From Subtercola sp. (lineage in GTDB: Bacteria; Actinomycetota; Actinomycetes; Actinomycetales; Microbacteriaceae), in assembly GCA_025463765.1 (NCBI GenBank), contig JAODBC010000011.1, positions 1 through 45,199 on the forward strand: DNA of 45,199 nt, read 5' to 3'. Of this stretch, positions 8,137-16,209 are shown piece after piece. The notes under the pieces were generated by a model. The model worked only from the letters and a program-made list of their open reading frames with translations. It did no database searches and was not told where the DNA came from. The position numbers and the translations under genes were made by a program. The stretch's first letter is position 1. Every line of letters starts with the position of its first letter.

Positions 8137-8700
8137 ATGAACATTTCGCAGTACCTGGTGTCAGAACTCGACGACACCGTCAGCCGACTGCGAACGCAGA
8201 TTCTCGGGCTCGTGCCGCGCGAACGGCAGCTCGAGCGGCTGCCGGGAGCGAACTCTGTCACGTGGATCGTCTACCACGTGGCCCGGCATGCCGCCCTCGC
8301 CCTGTCGGTCGCGACCGGCACTCCGGGCATCCACGATTCGCGCCTCGACGTCTTCGGCCCGGTCGCGACCCGTGGCGGAAACGGGCTGCAAGAGGTTCAG
8401 CAACCCTTTACCGATTCGCTCGACCCGGCCGAGGTCGAGGCCTACGCCCTGCGCGTGTTCGCCGACGTGCGGACGTACCTGCTCTCGCTCACGCAGGGTG
8501 AACTGGATGCCCTGCCCGACGTCGAGGCCGCGCTCGACTCGGCCGGCATCGAGCACGACACCTTCGACTGGCTCTACCGCCTCTGGGCCGACCAGCCGGT
8601 GGCGTTTCTCGTGCGCTGGCCCCTCATCGGGCATCTCACCCATCACGTCGGCGAGCTCACCGGCATGCGCAACCAGATGGGCCTCAGCCCTTTCCGCTGA
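8137..8700 (+). CDS. DinB-like / DUF664 four-helix protein
   Basis: A 187-residue protein starting MNISQYLVSELDDTVSRL. It shows the DinB/YfiT-like four-helix layout: a first helix with L-x-x-L, the turn LPGANSVTWIVYHVARHAAL whose H-x-x-x-H supplies two metal ligands, and a C-terminal PLIGHLTHHVGELTGMRNQMG that supplies the third histidine and the conserved G-x-x-x-x-x-R. Members are metal-dependent thiol transferases or hydrolases, often using mycothiol or bacillithiol; this branch is mostly uncharacterised. The histidine spacing is intact, so an active metal site is likely. The start at 8137 is chosen because a -10 box sits 7 bases upstream. It is followed 43 bases later by a PIN-domain remnant in another frame. 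Confidence 0.82.
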   Translation: MNISQYLVSELDDTVSRLRTQILGLVPRERQLERLPGANSVTWIVYHVARHAALALSVATGTPGIHDSRLDVFGPVATRGGNGLQEVQQPFTDSLDPAEVEAYALRVFADVRTYLLSLTQGELDALPDVEAALDSAGIEHDTFDWLYRLWADQPVAFLVRWPLIGHLTHHVGELTGMRNQMGLSPFR

Positions 8701-8740
8701 TTGCGCACGTTCACCTCGCCGACCGTGGTGCAACACCAGC

Positions 8741-9007
8741 GACGCCCTGGTGTACCCGACGCTTGCCGGCGCTCAAGATCGGGCGTATTCCGCCCTCGAG
8801 CGCATCGAATTGGCCGTCGTTCCCCTCGCGAGCAGCGACGCCCTCGAGCTGGCACGTCTACGGGCGCAGTATCGCGTGCGCATGCCCGACGCCGTGGCCC
8901 TGCATGCCGCCCTCACCACCCGCTCGACCCTGGCCACCTTCGACACCGTTCTGATCGCGGCAGCCACCCGCGCCGGAGTGGAAACCATCGGTCTCACCGC
9001 CGCATAA
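8741..9007 (+). pseudogene. Truncated PIN-domain (VapC-like) remnant
   Basis: This 88-codon stretch ending at TAA 9005-9007 reads as the C-terminal two thirds of a PIN nuclease: ALVYPTLAGAQDRAYSALER, then IELAVVPL, then LARLRAQYRVRMPDAVALHA and STLATFDTVLIAAATRAGVE. P-D-A and T-F-D carry the two distal catalytic aspartates of VapC-type toxins. The N-terminal strand with the first aspartate and the middle glutamate region are missing. No ATG precedes it in frame; a GTG at 8750 would leave an 85-residue product. No VapB-like antitoxin gene is adjacent. The likeliest reading is a decayed toxin gene, though expression of the fragment cannot be ruled out. Confidence 0.6.
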
Positions 9008-9011
9008 CTAA

Positions 9012-9057
9012 CTTTGGCAAGAGCGCACCGTTTCGAAGGAGCGCGCACGTGCCAAAG
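9012..9057. terminator. Inverted repeat between convergent PIN remnant and nhaA
   Basis: CTTTGGCA (9012-9019) pairs perfectly with TGCCAAAG (9050-9057), with GC-rich inner pairing possible. It sits between convergent stops and is a plausible bidirectional transcript end. Confidence 0.4.
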
Positions 9058-9088
9058 GGATGCACATCTCACGACGAGGGCGGGCGAA

Positions 9089-11338
9089 TCAGTGTTTTTC
9101 GGTGAGGCCGAGATCGCGTCGCGTGCCCTCCTCCGGCGGAGCGGGCGCAACCGGCGAGGCGGGCGCAACCGGCGGGGACGGCGCATCCGGCAGGGCGGGC
9201 GCGTCCGGCGGGGCGGGCGGGGCTGATGGAGTCACTGGGCCCGGGGCCGCGTCATCCAGCACGTCAGCGCCGTTTGCGGGGGCCCAACCGCGCAGCGCCT
9301 CGGTGGCGCCTGCGCCGCCGCCGACTCGGCCACTCGACGCGCCACGGTCATCCGAACCACCGACGGGAGCCGTGCGTGCGGTGCTGCCCGCGATCGGGCC
9401 GGCGGCAGAGTGCGGGCTCGCACCGGAGCCGGCGGCGCCACTGGCGGGCGGGCGGCTCGGCGAATCGCCCGCGGTGCGATCGGTGCGCGACGCGTTCAGT
9501 TCGCGGATGAGCGAGGCGGCATCGTAGGGGCCGCGATGCCGTTTGCCGTTGACGAAGAAGGTGGGGGTCGAGTGCACGTCCATCAGCTCGGCGTCGATCA
9601 CGTCGTCGCGCACACGATTGATGACCTCACTCGAGCGCATGTCTTCTTCGAAGCGATCGACATCCATGCCGAGCGAGACGGCGTAGGCCAGCAGATCGTC
9701 GAGCTCGAGCGCATCCTGATGGGCGAACATCGTCGGCCCGTAGATGAAGAATTTGCCCTGCAGCGCAGCCGCCTCGCTGGCCCGCGCCGCGAGCGTGGCA
9801 TGCGGGTGCACCTTGGTGAGCGGCAGATGCCGCCACACGTAGAGAAGGTCGGAGCCGAAGTGCGCCCGCACCTCATCGATCGACCCGGTGGCCCGACTGC
9901 AGAACGGGCACTCGAAATCGCCGTACTCCACGAGCTGCATCGGTGCGTCGATCGGGCCGCGAAAATGATCGCGCTTGGCATCGACGGGTCGCGCCAGCAC
10001 GAGACTCATCTTCGACGGAGGCTGCACCTTGTCGACGACGCGGAACACCGCCCAGCCCAGCACGAACGCGATCACGGTCGCCGCCAGCACACCGACACGC
10101 GCCTCGTCTTGCAGCGCGGGGTCGGGGATGGCGAGGTCGATGATGAACAGCGCGATCGTGAATCCGATGCCCGACAGAGCCGCTCCGCCGGCCACGCGTC
10201 CGAACGTCAGACCGGGCGCAAGCACCCCGATCTTCAGCGTCTTCACGAGCACCGTCATGCCCGTGATACCCACGAACTTGCCCACGACGAGACCCACGAT
10301 GATTCCCCAGGTGAGCGGTGACGCGAACGAGGCGGCAAGAGTCGCCGCGTCGAGATGCACACCAGCATTCGCGAGCGCGAAGATCGGCAAGATGATGAAA
10401 CTCGTGTACGGCGCATACAGCGTGTGCAGCCGGTCATTCACCGACACCGAGCTGAGCAGCCCCCGTACCGCAGCTTGCGCATACGCCGGGTTCGGCGATT
10501 GCCGGAACGCACGGCTGAGTTCCGCCGCCCGCTCGACCTCCATGCGCCGCGGCGAATACACCGGAATCACCAGCGCGATCGCCACGCCCGCCAGCGTCGG
10601 CTGTACGCCAGATGCATAAAGCGCACCCCATACGACGAGGGAGAGCACGAGATAGGCGGGGCCCTGGCCGAAGCGCAGGTAGCGCAGCATCCAGATCACC
10701 ACCAGGCCGACAGCCGCCACGATCAGCGGAGCGATATGCACCTCGTCGGTGTAGAAGATCGCAATGACCGCGAGCGCCCCCACATCGTCGACCACAGCAA
10801 GGGCGAGCAAGAAGATGCGCAGATGGCCAGGGAGCCGCGGCCCCACGATGGCGAGCGCGCCCAGCAAGAACGCGGTGTCGCTCGAGATCACGACTCCCCA
10901 GGCGTGCGAGGTCTGGTCGCTGTGGTTGAAGATCAAGAAGATCAGCGCCGGTACCGCGAGCCCCGCGATCGCCGCCGCCACCGGCACGACCGCCCGTGAC
11001 CACTCGCTCAGCTCACCGAGTGCGAACTCTCGCTTCACTTCGAGGCCGACCACGAAGAAGAAGAGCGTCATCAGGGCTTCGTTGACGAGCGAGCGAAAAT
11101 CGAGCTGGATGCCCGTCTGCCCCACCTGCAACGAGATCGTGGAGCGCCAGAACTCGTCGTACGAGCTGTTGGGCAGATTCGCCCAGATCAACGCGACGAT
11201 GGTGGCGACGAGCAGTAACGCGGCAGCCGTCTTCTCGGTGTCGGAGAACCCGCGCCGCTGATACAGCAGTTCGCGCAGCCGCGGAAAGCGCGGGGCCATA
11301 TCGCCCTCGGTGACCTCGGCCGGTGCGGCGGTGGTCAT
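9089..11338 (-). CDS. nhaA: Na+/H+ antiporter NhaA fused to a DsbA-like thioredoxin domain
   Basis: A 749-residue three-part protein. Residues 1-440 are an NhaA antiporter with about 12 membrane segments, FFFVVGLEVKREFALGEL (93-110), SSDTAFLLGALA (152-163) and the ion-binding pair D184-D185 in LAVVDDVGALA. Residues 445-620 are a DsbA-like thioredoxin fold with active site C477-P-F-C480 and a cis-proline at S-T-P592. Residues 620-749 form an Ala/Pro/Gly-rich disordered tail with repeated P-x-A-P units, ending GLTEKH. NhaA-thioredoxin fusions occur in other actinobacteria; the redox domain may sense or maintain the transporter or act on envelope substrates. The ATG overlaps the upstream lyase stop in an ATGA tetramer, so the two are translationally coupled. 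Confidence 0.93.
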   Translation of the reverse strand: MTTAAPAEVTEGDMAPRFPRLRELLYQRRGFSDTEKTAAALLLVATIVALIWANLPNSSYDEFWRSTISLQVGQTGIQLDFRSLVNEALMTLFFFVVGLEVKREFALGELSEWSRAVVPVAAAIAGLAVPALIFLIFNHSDQTSHAWGVVISSDTAFLLGALAIVGPRLPGHLRIFLLALAVVDDVGALAVIAIFYTDEVHIAPLIVAAVGLVVIWMLRYLRFGQGPAYLVLSLVVWGALYASGVQPTLAGVAIALVIPVYSPRRMEVERAAELSRAFRQSPNPAYAQAAVRGLLSSVSVNDRLHTLYAPYTSFIILPIFALANAGVHLDAATLAASFASPLTWGIIVGLVVGKFVGITGMTVLVKTLKIGVLAPGLTFGRVAGGAALSGIGFTIALFIIDLAIPDPALQDEARVGVLAATVIAFVLGWAVFRVVDKVQPPSKMSLVLARPVDAKRDHFRGPIDAPMQLVEYGDFECPFCSRATGSIDEVRAHFGSDLLYVWRHLPLTKVHPHATLAARASEAAALQGKFFIYGPTMFAHQDALELDDLLAYAVSLGMDVDRFEEDMRSSEVINRVRDDVIDAELMDVHSTPTFFVNGKRHRGPYDAASLIRELNASRTDRTAGDSPSRPPASGAAGSGASPHSAAGPIAGSTARTAPVGGSDDRGASSGRVGGGAGATEALRGWAPANGADVLDDAAPGPVTPSAPPAPPDAPALPDAPSPPVAPASPVAPAPPEEGTRRDLGLTEKH

Positions 11339-12573
11339 TGCGAAACCGCCGCTGAGGCCGATCGCGCCGGCGCGGCGCCTCTCGCCTCGCGCTCTCTGGC
11401 CACGCGCGCGAGCCGCCCCACCGCCTCTGTCAGCACCTCGGGCGAACAGGCGAGGTTCAGACGCGCGAAGCCGGCACCCTGGGAGCCGAACTCCGGCCCC
11501 GACATCAGCGCGACCTTCGCCGATTCGAGGGCCACGAGGCTCGGGTCTTCGCCCCAGCCGAGCGCACGAAAGTCGAGCCAGGCGAGGTAACTCGCCTGCG
11601 GCCGCCTGAAGACGACCCCGGGCAACTGCGAGGCGAGAAGCTCGCTCAACAGCTGCCCCGAAGCCTCGATCGCCGCAATCGCCTGGTCGAGCCACGGCAC
11701 CGCCTCGGCAAAGGCGGCGGCGCTGCCGTGCAGCCCCAGCTGGCTGGTGCGCATGTGCACCTCGTCGGGCAGTGCATCGAGCATGGCCAGAGTTCGGTCG
11801 CTCTGAGCGATCTGCATGGCGCACTTCGCACCCGCGAGATTCCAGCCCTTGCTCGCCGAGGTCACGGTGATTCCGACGGCTCGCGCCGCCTCAGACGCAC
11901 TGAGAAACGGAGTGAAATCGGCCGCTTCATAGGCCAGCGGCCCGTGAATCTCGTCGCTGACCACGACAGCGTCGAAGCCAAACGCGAGTGCGGCCAGCGC
12001 TTCGAGGTCTGCCGAAGAGTGCAGCAATCCGAGAGGGTTGTGCGGGTTGCAGAGCAGTATGGCGCGAGCACCCGCCTCGAGTGCGGCTTCGACGCCGCCG
12101 AGGTCGATCGACCAGAATTGCGCAGACGACGCGGCGTCGACCGCATCGGCGGGCCCGGATTCGAGCAGCGGCACCTCGACGACGGTTCCGCCCGCCTCGG
12201 TGACGTACTCGAAGAACGGCGGGTACACCGGCGGCATGATGATGACGCCGTCACCGGGGCTGATCGCCTGACGCAGCGCCTCGACGGCAGCCACGCTGAC
12301 GTCGGTGGTGGTACGGATGTTCGAGGGTTCGATCATCCACCCCCACCGCTCGTCGGCGAACGCCGCAAACGGCTCGGCCAATGCCGCGACCTCGCCGATG
12401 TAGCCCACGTCGGAGTTCTCGATCACGCGGATCATCGCGCGCTTGACCGGCTCGGCCAGCGGATAGTCCATCTCGGCAACGAACAGCGGTAGCACATCGT
12501 CGGGGTAAGCGCGCCACTTGACACTGGTGCGCTGACGGAGCTGAGCGAGTGGATCGGCGCGAAGGAGGTCCAT
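11335..12573 (-). CDS. PatB/MalY-type PLP-dependent C-S lyase (cystathionine beta-lyase)
   Basis: A 412-residue fold-type I PLP enzyme starting MDLLRADPLAQLRQR. Characteristic PatB/MalY phrases are SVKWRAYPDDVLPLFVAEMD (17-36), MPPVYPPFF (113-121), LLCNPHNPLG (173-182), VVSDEIHG (204-211) and the Schiff-base lysine K242 in TSASKGWNLAGAKC. The reaction is beta-elimination of cystathionine or cystine-like thioethers to pyruvate, ammonia and a thiol. The ATG at 12573 is preferred because GGAG lies just upstream; in-frame codons further up would run into the divergent promoter region. It is coupled to nhaA through an ATGA overlap, so sulfur-compound cleavage and the redox-domain antiporter share a transcript. 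It is divergent from the sugar operon. Confidence 0.9.
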   Translation of the reverse strand: MDLLRADPLAQLRQRTSVKWRAYPDDVLPLFVAEMDYPLAEPVKRAMIRVIENSDVGYIGEVAALAEPFAAFADERWGWMIEPSNIRTTTDVSVAAVEALRQAISPGDGVIIMPPVYPPFFEYVTEAGGTVVEVPLLESGPADAVDAASSAQFWSIDLGGVEAALEAGARAILLCNPHNPLGLLHSSADLEALAALAFGFDAVVVSDEIHGPLAYEAADFTPFLSASEAARAVGITVTSASKGWNLAGAKCAMQIAQSDRTLAMLDALPDEVHMRTSQLGLHGSAAAFAEAVPWLDQAIAAIEASGQLLSELLASQLPGVVFRRPQASYLAWLDFRALGWGEDPSLVALESAKVALMSGPEFGSQGAGFARLNLACSPEVLTEAVGRLARVAREREARGAAPARSASAAVSQ

Positions 12574-12673
12574 CGCTCCAGTGTGCCCCATTATGGCCCC
12601 GAATCGGTATATGCGGCCTGAGGCATATGCCGGGCATCCACCCCGCGGCCGGATGAGCCGCAAAATCTCGCGC

Positions 12674-12701
12674 TTGACACCACCCCCGATCACTGCATAC
12701 G
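12674..12701 (+). promoter_or_regulatory. Promoter of the sugar-uptake operon
   Basis: A perfect -35 TTGACA (12674-12679), a 16-base spacer and CATACG (12696-12701) as a weaker -10, with an upstream TG. The two LacI operators begin about 10 bases downstream, over and past the expected start site, so a bound repressor would block the polymerase. Confidence 0.6.
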
Positions 12702-12711
12702 CTCACTCTGA

Positions 12712-12759
12712 AATCGTGAGAGCGCTCTCAGCACTCACCGAGAGAGCGCTCTCACGATT
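12712..12759. promoter_or_regulatory. Twin LacI-family operators (CebR/CelR-box-like)
   Basis: Two perfect palindromes are present: TGAGAGCGCTCTCA at 12717-12730 and GAGAGCGCTCTC at 12742-12753, with centres 24 bp apart. They also form the arms of a larger perfect 18-bp inverted repeat (12712-12729 against 12742-12759), so each arm is itself palindromic. The first site differs from the Streptomyces CebR and Thermobifida CelR consensus TGGGAGCGCTCCCA only at the symmetric third position, so the downstream LacI regulator is the likely ligand-responsive repressor. Confidence 0.85.
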
Positions 12760-12795
12760 CTTTCCCATCCCAACCACGCACACAAGGGAGTGACC

Positions 12796-14130
12796 GTGAA
12801 AATCTCACGACGCACCAAAGGAGCTGCAGCCCTCGCGGGAGTCGCGGCTTTTGCACTACTGGCCACCGGATGCTCGAGCGGAGGTTCGAGCGCAAGCAGC
12901 ACGGGCAACTCCACCGATCCCATCACCCTGAGCGTCACCACGTTCGGCACCATGGGCTACGACGATCTGTACAAGCAGTACGAGCAACTGCACCCGAACA
13001 TCACCATCAACGCCACGAACATCGACACCGGCGACAACGCCAAGACCGACTGGCAGACAAAAGAGGCGGCCGGAGCGGGCCTACCCGACGTGCAGGCGGT
13101 CGAAGAGGGCTGGCTCAGCGCGGTCATGCAGGTCTCCGATCAGTTCAACGACCTCAGCCAGTACGGCGCGAATGACATCAAAGACCGCTGGGTGCCGTGG
13201 AAGCTCGCTCAGGCGACCGACGCGAAAGGCCGCATCATCGGCTACGGTTCCGACATCGGACCCGAGGGTCTCTGCTACAACAGCAAAGACTTCGCCGCGG
13301 CCGGTCTGCCCACCGATCGCGACCAGGTCGCCGCACTCTTCGGTGGCGACAACGCAACCTGGGCCGACTACTTCAAGATCGGCGCGCAATACAAAGCTGC
13401 TACCGGCAAAGCCTTCTACGACCAGTCCGGCTTCATCTGGAACGCCATGGTCAACCAGCTGAAAGAGGGCTACTACAAGACCGATGGCTCGCTGAACGTC
13501 GACGGCAACGCCCAGCTCGAAGCACTGTGGACGCAGCTGGCCTCGGCCACCTCGTCAGGCCTTTCTGCAAACCAGACGGCGTGGGACTGGGGTAAGGGCA
13601 AGGCCTTCACCGACGGTTCGTTCTCGACCTTCGTCTGCCCCGGGTGGATGCTCGGTGTGGTCAAGGGCCAGGTGACGTCGGCTGGCGGCGACGCGACCTC
13701 TGGCTGGGACTTCGCGAACGTCTTCCCGGGCGGCGCGGCCAACTGGGGCGGAAGCTTCTTGACCGTTCCTACGCAGTCGAAGCACCCGCAGGAGGCGGCC
13801 GACCTCGCGGCATTCCTGACCAACGCCCAATCGCAGGCCGCTGCCTTCGGTGTTGCCGGCACGTTCCCCAGCGTGACCGCAGCGCAGACCGATCCCGCGG
13901 TGACAGGCACGAACGCTCTCTCGACGTTCTTCAACAACGCGCCGATCGGCACCATTCTCGCGGCTCGCGCCAAGAACGTGGTCGCCCAGTACAAGGGGCC
14001 CGACGACTCGGTGATCCAGTCGCAGGTGTTCGGCCCGGCCATCCAGGAGATCGACTCGGGTAAAGCAGACGGACCGACGGCGTGGAATGACGCCATCACC
14101 TTGCTGAACCAGCTCGTCGTCAACAAATAG
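12796..14130 (+). CDS. Sugar ABC transporter substrate-binding lipoprotein (CebE-like)
   Basis: A 444-residue family 1 extracellular solute-binding protein. The signal peptide VKISRRTKGAAALAGVAAF is followed by lipobox L-A-T-G-C26, so it is anchored to the outer face of the membrane by Cys26. The mature part starts with a Ser/Gly spacer, then the typical ITLSVTTFGTMGYDDLYKQY and a hinge-containing body with GPEGLCYNSKDFAAAGLP. GTG 12796 is chosen because AAGGGAG ends 5 bases upstream; an in-frame GTG at 12790 lies inside that motif. It is the first gene of a LacI-controlled operon with two permeases and a beta-glucosidase, so cellobiose or another beta-glucoside is the probable cargo. No ATPase gene is present; such systems borrow a shared MsiK-like ATPase. 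Confidence 0.92.
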   Translation: MKISRRTKGAAALAGVAAFALLATGCSSGGSSASSTGNSTDPITLSVTTFGTMGYDDLYKQYEQLHPNITINATNIDTGDNAKTDWQTKEAAGAGLPDVQAVEEGWLSAVMQVSDQFNDLSQYGANDIKDRWVPWKLAQATDAKGRIIGYGSDIGPEGLCYNSKDFAAAGLPTDRDQVAALFGGDNATWADYFKIGAQYKAATGKAFYDQSGFIWNAMVNQLKEGYYKTDGSLNVDGNAQLEALWTQLASATSSGLSANQTAWDWGKGKAFTDGSFSTFVCPGWMLGVVKGQVTSAGGDATSGWDFANVFPGGAANWGGSFLTVPTQSKHPQEAADLAAFLTNAQSQAAAFGVAGTFPSVTAAQTDPAVTGTNALSTFFNNAPIGTILAARAKNVVAQYKGPDDSVIQSQVFGPAIQEIDSGKADGPTAWNDAITLLNQLVVNK

Positions 14131-14140
14131 AAGTTGAAGT

Positions 14141-14172
14141 TCGGGCCCGGTCGCACACGCTACCGGGCCCGA
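14141..14172 (+). terminator. Intercistronic hairpin after the binding-protein gene
   Basis: TCGGGCCCGGT (14141-14151) pairs perfectly with ACCGGGCCCGA (14162-14172) around a 10-base loop, 10 bases after the stop codon, with no T run. Such hairpins protect the binding-protein message and thin out downstream transcription, giving excess binding protein over permease. Confidence 0.65.
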
Positions 14173-14194
14173 CCTCACCTCGGGAGAGAGCCTC

Positions 14195-15289
14195 ATGACC
14201 GCAACACTCACGCCGCCGCAGGAGCAGAAGCCTGCCGCGGCCGCACCCGCGACGAAGCCGAAGGTTCCGTTCAAACACCGCCTCAACCGCTTCGATGTGA
14301 AGGCGTCTCCGTACTTCTACATTGCGCCGTTCTTCATTCTGTTCGGGCTGGTCGGCCTCTTTCCGCTCGGCTACACCTTCGTCGTCTCGCTGAACAAGTG
14401 GAACCTGCTGACCGGGCCAGGCGGCTTCGTCGGCCTGGCGAACTACGGTGCCGAGCTGACCGACCCGTTCTTCTGGAACTCCCTGTTCAACACCGTGAGC
14501 ATCTTCTTGCTCTCGGCCATCCCTCAACTCGTCATTGCGGTTCTGATCGCCGCCGTGCTCGACCAGAACATTCGAAACAAAACGTTCTGGCGCATGAGTG
14601 TGCTGATCCCCTACGTGGTCACTCCGGTCGCCGTGACGCTGATCTTCTCGAGCGCCTTCGACGAGAAGTACGGCGCCATCAACAACTTGCTGCAGTTCTT
14701 CCACCTGAACCCGGTGATGTGGAAGACCGAGACCTTCCCCTCGCACGTGGCCATCGCCACCATGGTGAACTGGCGCTGGACGGGTTATAACGCCCTCATT
14801 CTGCTCGCGGCCATGCAGGCCGTGCCGCGTGACATCTACGAATCCGCAGCACTCGACGGCGCGGGAGCGATCAGGCGGTTTTTCTCGATGACGCTGCCGA
14901 GCATCCGCCCCACCATGATCTTCGTCATTGTCACGGCGACTGTCGGCGGGTTGCAGATCTTCACCGAGCCGAAGCTCTTCAACCCCACAACAGCCACTCC
15001 CGGCGGCCCACAACGGCAGTACCAGACGACCGTGCTCTACCTTTGGGATCTCGCGTTCAATCGGCAGAACTTCGGCAAGGCTTCGGCCGTGGCCTGGATG
15101 CTTTTTCTCATCATCGTGCTCTTCGGAGTGCTCAACTTCGTGATCGGTAGACGCATCGCCTCGACCGAGGCGCGGTCGTCCAAGCGCAAGACAGCCAAAG
15201 TGCTCGCCGCCTATAACACCCAGAAGATCGACAACGAGGCGGCTGGCGCTCTTGCCTTGACCGCCGCAGCAGAGGAGAAACGGTCATGA
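14195..15289 (+). CDS. Sugar ABC transporter permease, MalF/CebF-like
   Basis: A 364-residue inner-membrane permease. A charged Pro/Ala-rich N-terminal tail of about 45 residues precedes the first membrane helix (FYIAPFFILFGLVGLFPLGY), and about six helices follow. The cytoplasmic EAA loop that docks the ATPase is IYESAALDGAGAIRRFF near 210-227. It pairs with the next gene to form the channel. The ATG at 14195 follows GGGAGAG by about 6 bases. Its last codons overlap the next start as ATGA, so translation of the two permeases is coupled. The C-terminal 45 residues after the last helix are soluble and charged, somewhat longer than usual. Confidence 0.92.
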   Translation: MTATLTPPQEQKPAAAAPATKPKVPFKHRLNRFDVKASPYFYIAPFFILFGLVGLFPLGYTFVVSLNKWNLLTGPGGFVGLANYGAELTDPFFWNSLFNTVSIFLLSAIPQLVIAVLIAAVLDQNIRNKTFWRMSVLIPYVVTPVAVTLIFSSAFDEKYGAINNLLQFFHLNPVMWKTETFPSHVAIATMVNWRWTGYNALILLAAMQAVPRDIYESAALDGAGAIRRFFSMTLPSIRPTMIFVIVTATVGGLQIFTEPKLFNPTTATPGGPQRQYQTTVLYLWDLAFNRQNFGKASAVAWMLFLIIVLFGVLNFVIGRRIASTEARSSKRKTAKVLAAYNTQKIDNEAAGALALTAAAEEKRS

Positions 15290-16209
15290 CCGCGACCGTC
15301 GAGCGCCCAGCCGCGCCCCAGCCGAAGAAGCCGAACCAGGCGATCGTGCCCGGCACCCGAACCACGCGACCGAAGAGGCGCAAACCGCTCGGCATCGACA
15401 AGCGGCCAGGCTTTCTGACCTACGCCCTGCTGATCGTCTTCTTCATCGGCGGCACCTACCCCTTGTACTGGTCGTTCATCGCCGGGTCGAGCCCGAGTTC
15501 GGTGCTCACCCAGACCTGGCCGCCCTTGCTGCCCGGCGGGCTGTTCTGGCAGAACGTCGGCCAGGTGATGGATACCGTTCCGTTCTGGATGTCGCTGCTG
15601 AACAGCGTCATCGTGTCGACCGTCATCACCATTTCGGTGGTGCTGTTCTCGACGCTCGCCGGCTACTCGTTCGCGAAACTGAAGTTCCGCGGGCGGGAGG
15701 GGCTGCTCATCTTCGTGATCGCGACTCTCGCGGTACCCACCCAGCTCGGCATCATTCCGCTGTTCATGGTGATGAAGCAGTTCGGCTGGACAGGCACGCT
15801 CGGCGCCGTCATCGTGCCGACCCTCGTCACCGCATTCGGCGTGTTCTTCATGCGTCAGTATCTCGTCGACGTGATCCCCGAAGAGCTGATCGAGGCGGCA
15901 CGGGTCGACGGCGCGAGCATGATCAGCACGTTCTGGCACGTCGGCATTCCCGCGGCGCGCCCGGCGATGGCCATTCTCGGCCTGTTCACCTTCATGACCG
16001 CCTGGACCGACTATCTCTGGCCGCTCCTGGTCGTGCCGCAGAACCCGACCCTGCAGGTGGCCCTCAGCCAGCTGCAGTCGGCGAAGTACGTCGACTATTC
16101 GATCGTGCTCGCGGGGGCGGTACTCGCGACAGTGCCACTGCTCATCCTGTTCATCCTCGCCGGGCGCCAGCTCGTATCGGGCATCATGGCCGGGGCGGTG
16201 AAGGGCTGA
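15286..16209 (+). CDS. Sugar ABC transporter permease, MalG/CebG-like
   Basis: A 307-residue permease of the MalG type. A basic, Pro-rich N-terminal tail leads into helix 1 (FLTYALLIVFFIGGTYPLYW); five more helices follow. The EAA motif is LIEAARVDGASMISTFWHVG near 199-218, and the family-typical T-Y-P-L-Y-W and LSQLQSAKYVDYS phrases are present. It starts inside the stop codon of the first permease (ATGA) and ends in TGATG shared with the beta-glucosidase start, so three genes are translationally chained and should be made in balanced amounts. Confidence 0.93.
   Translation: MTATVERPAAPQPKKPNQAIVPGTRTTRPKRRKPLGIDKRPGFLTYALLIVFFIGGTYPLYWSFIAGSSPSSVLTQTWPPLLPGGLFWQNVGQVMDTVPFWMSLLNSVIVSTVITISVVLFSTLAGYSFAKLKFRGREGLLIFVIATLAVPTQLGIIPLFMVMKQFGWTGTLGAVIVPTLVTAFGVFFMRQYLVDVIPEELIEAARVDGASMISTFWHVGIPAARPAMAILGLFTFMTAWTDYLWPLLVVPQNPTLQVALSQLQSAKYVDYSIVLAGAVLATVPLLILFILAGRQLVSGIMAGAVKG

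Noticed and set aside
1..9111. Identical TCGGTGAGGCCGAG at the ends of the acetyltransferase and nhaA frames
   Set aside because: It encodes G-L-T-E in both with common codons; a 14-base match without flanking similarity is likely chance.
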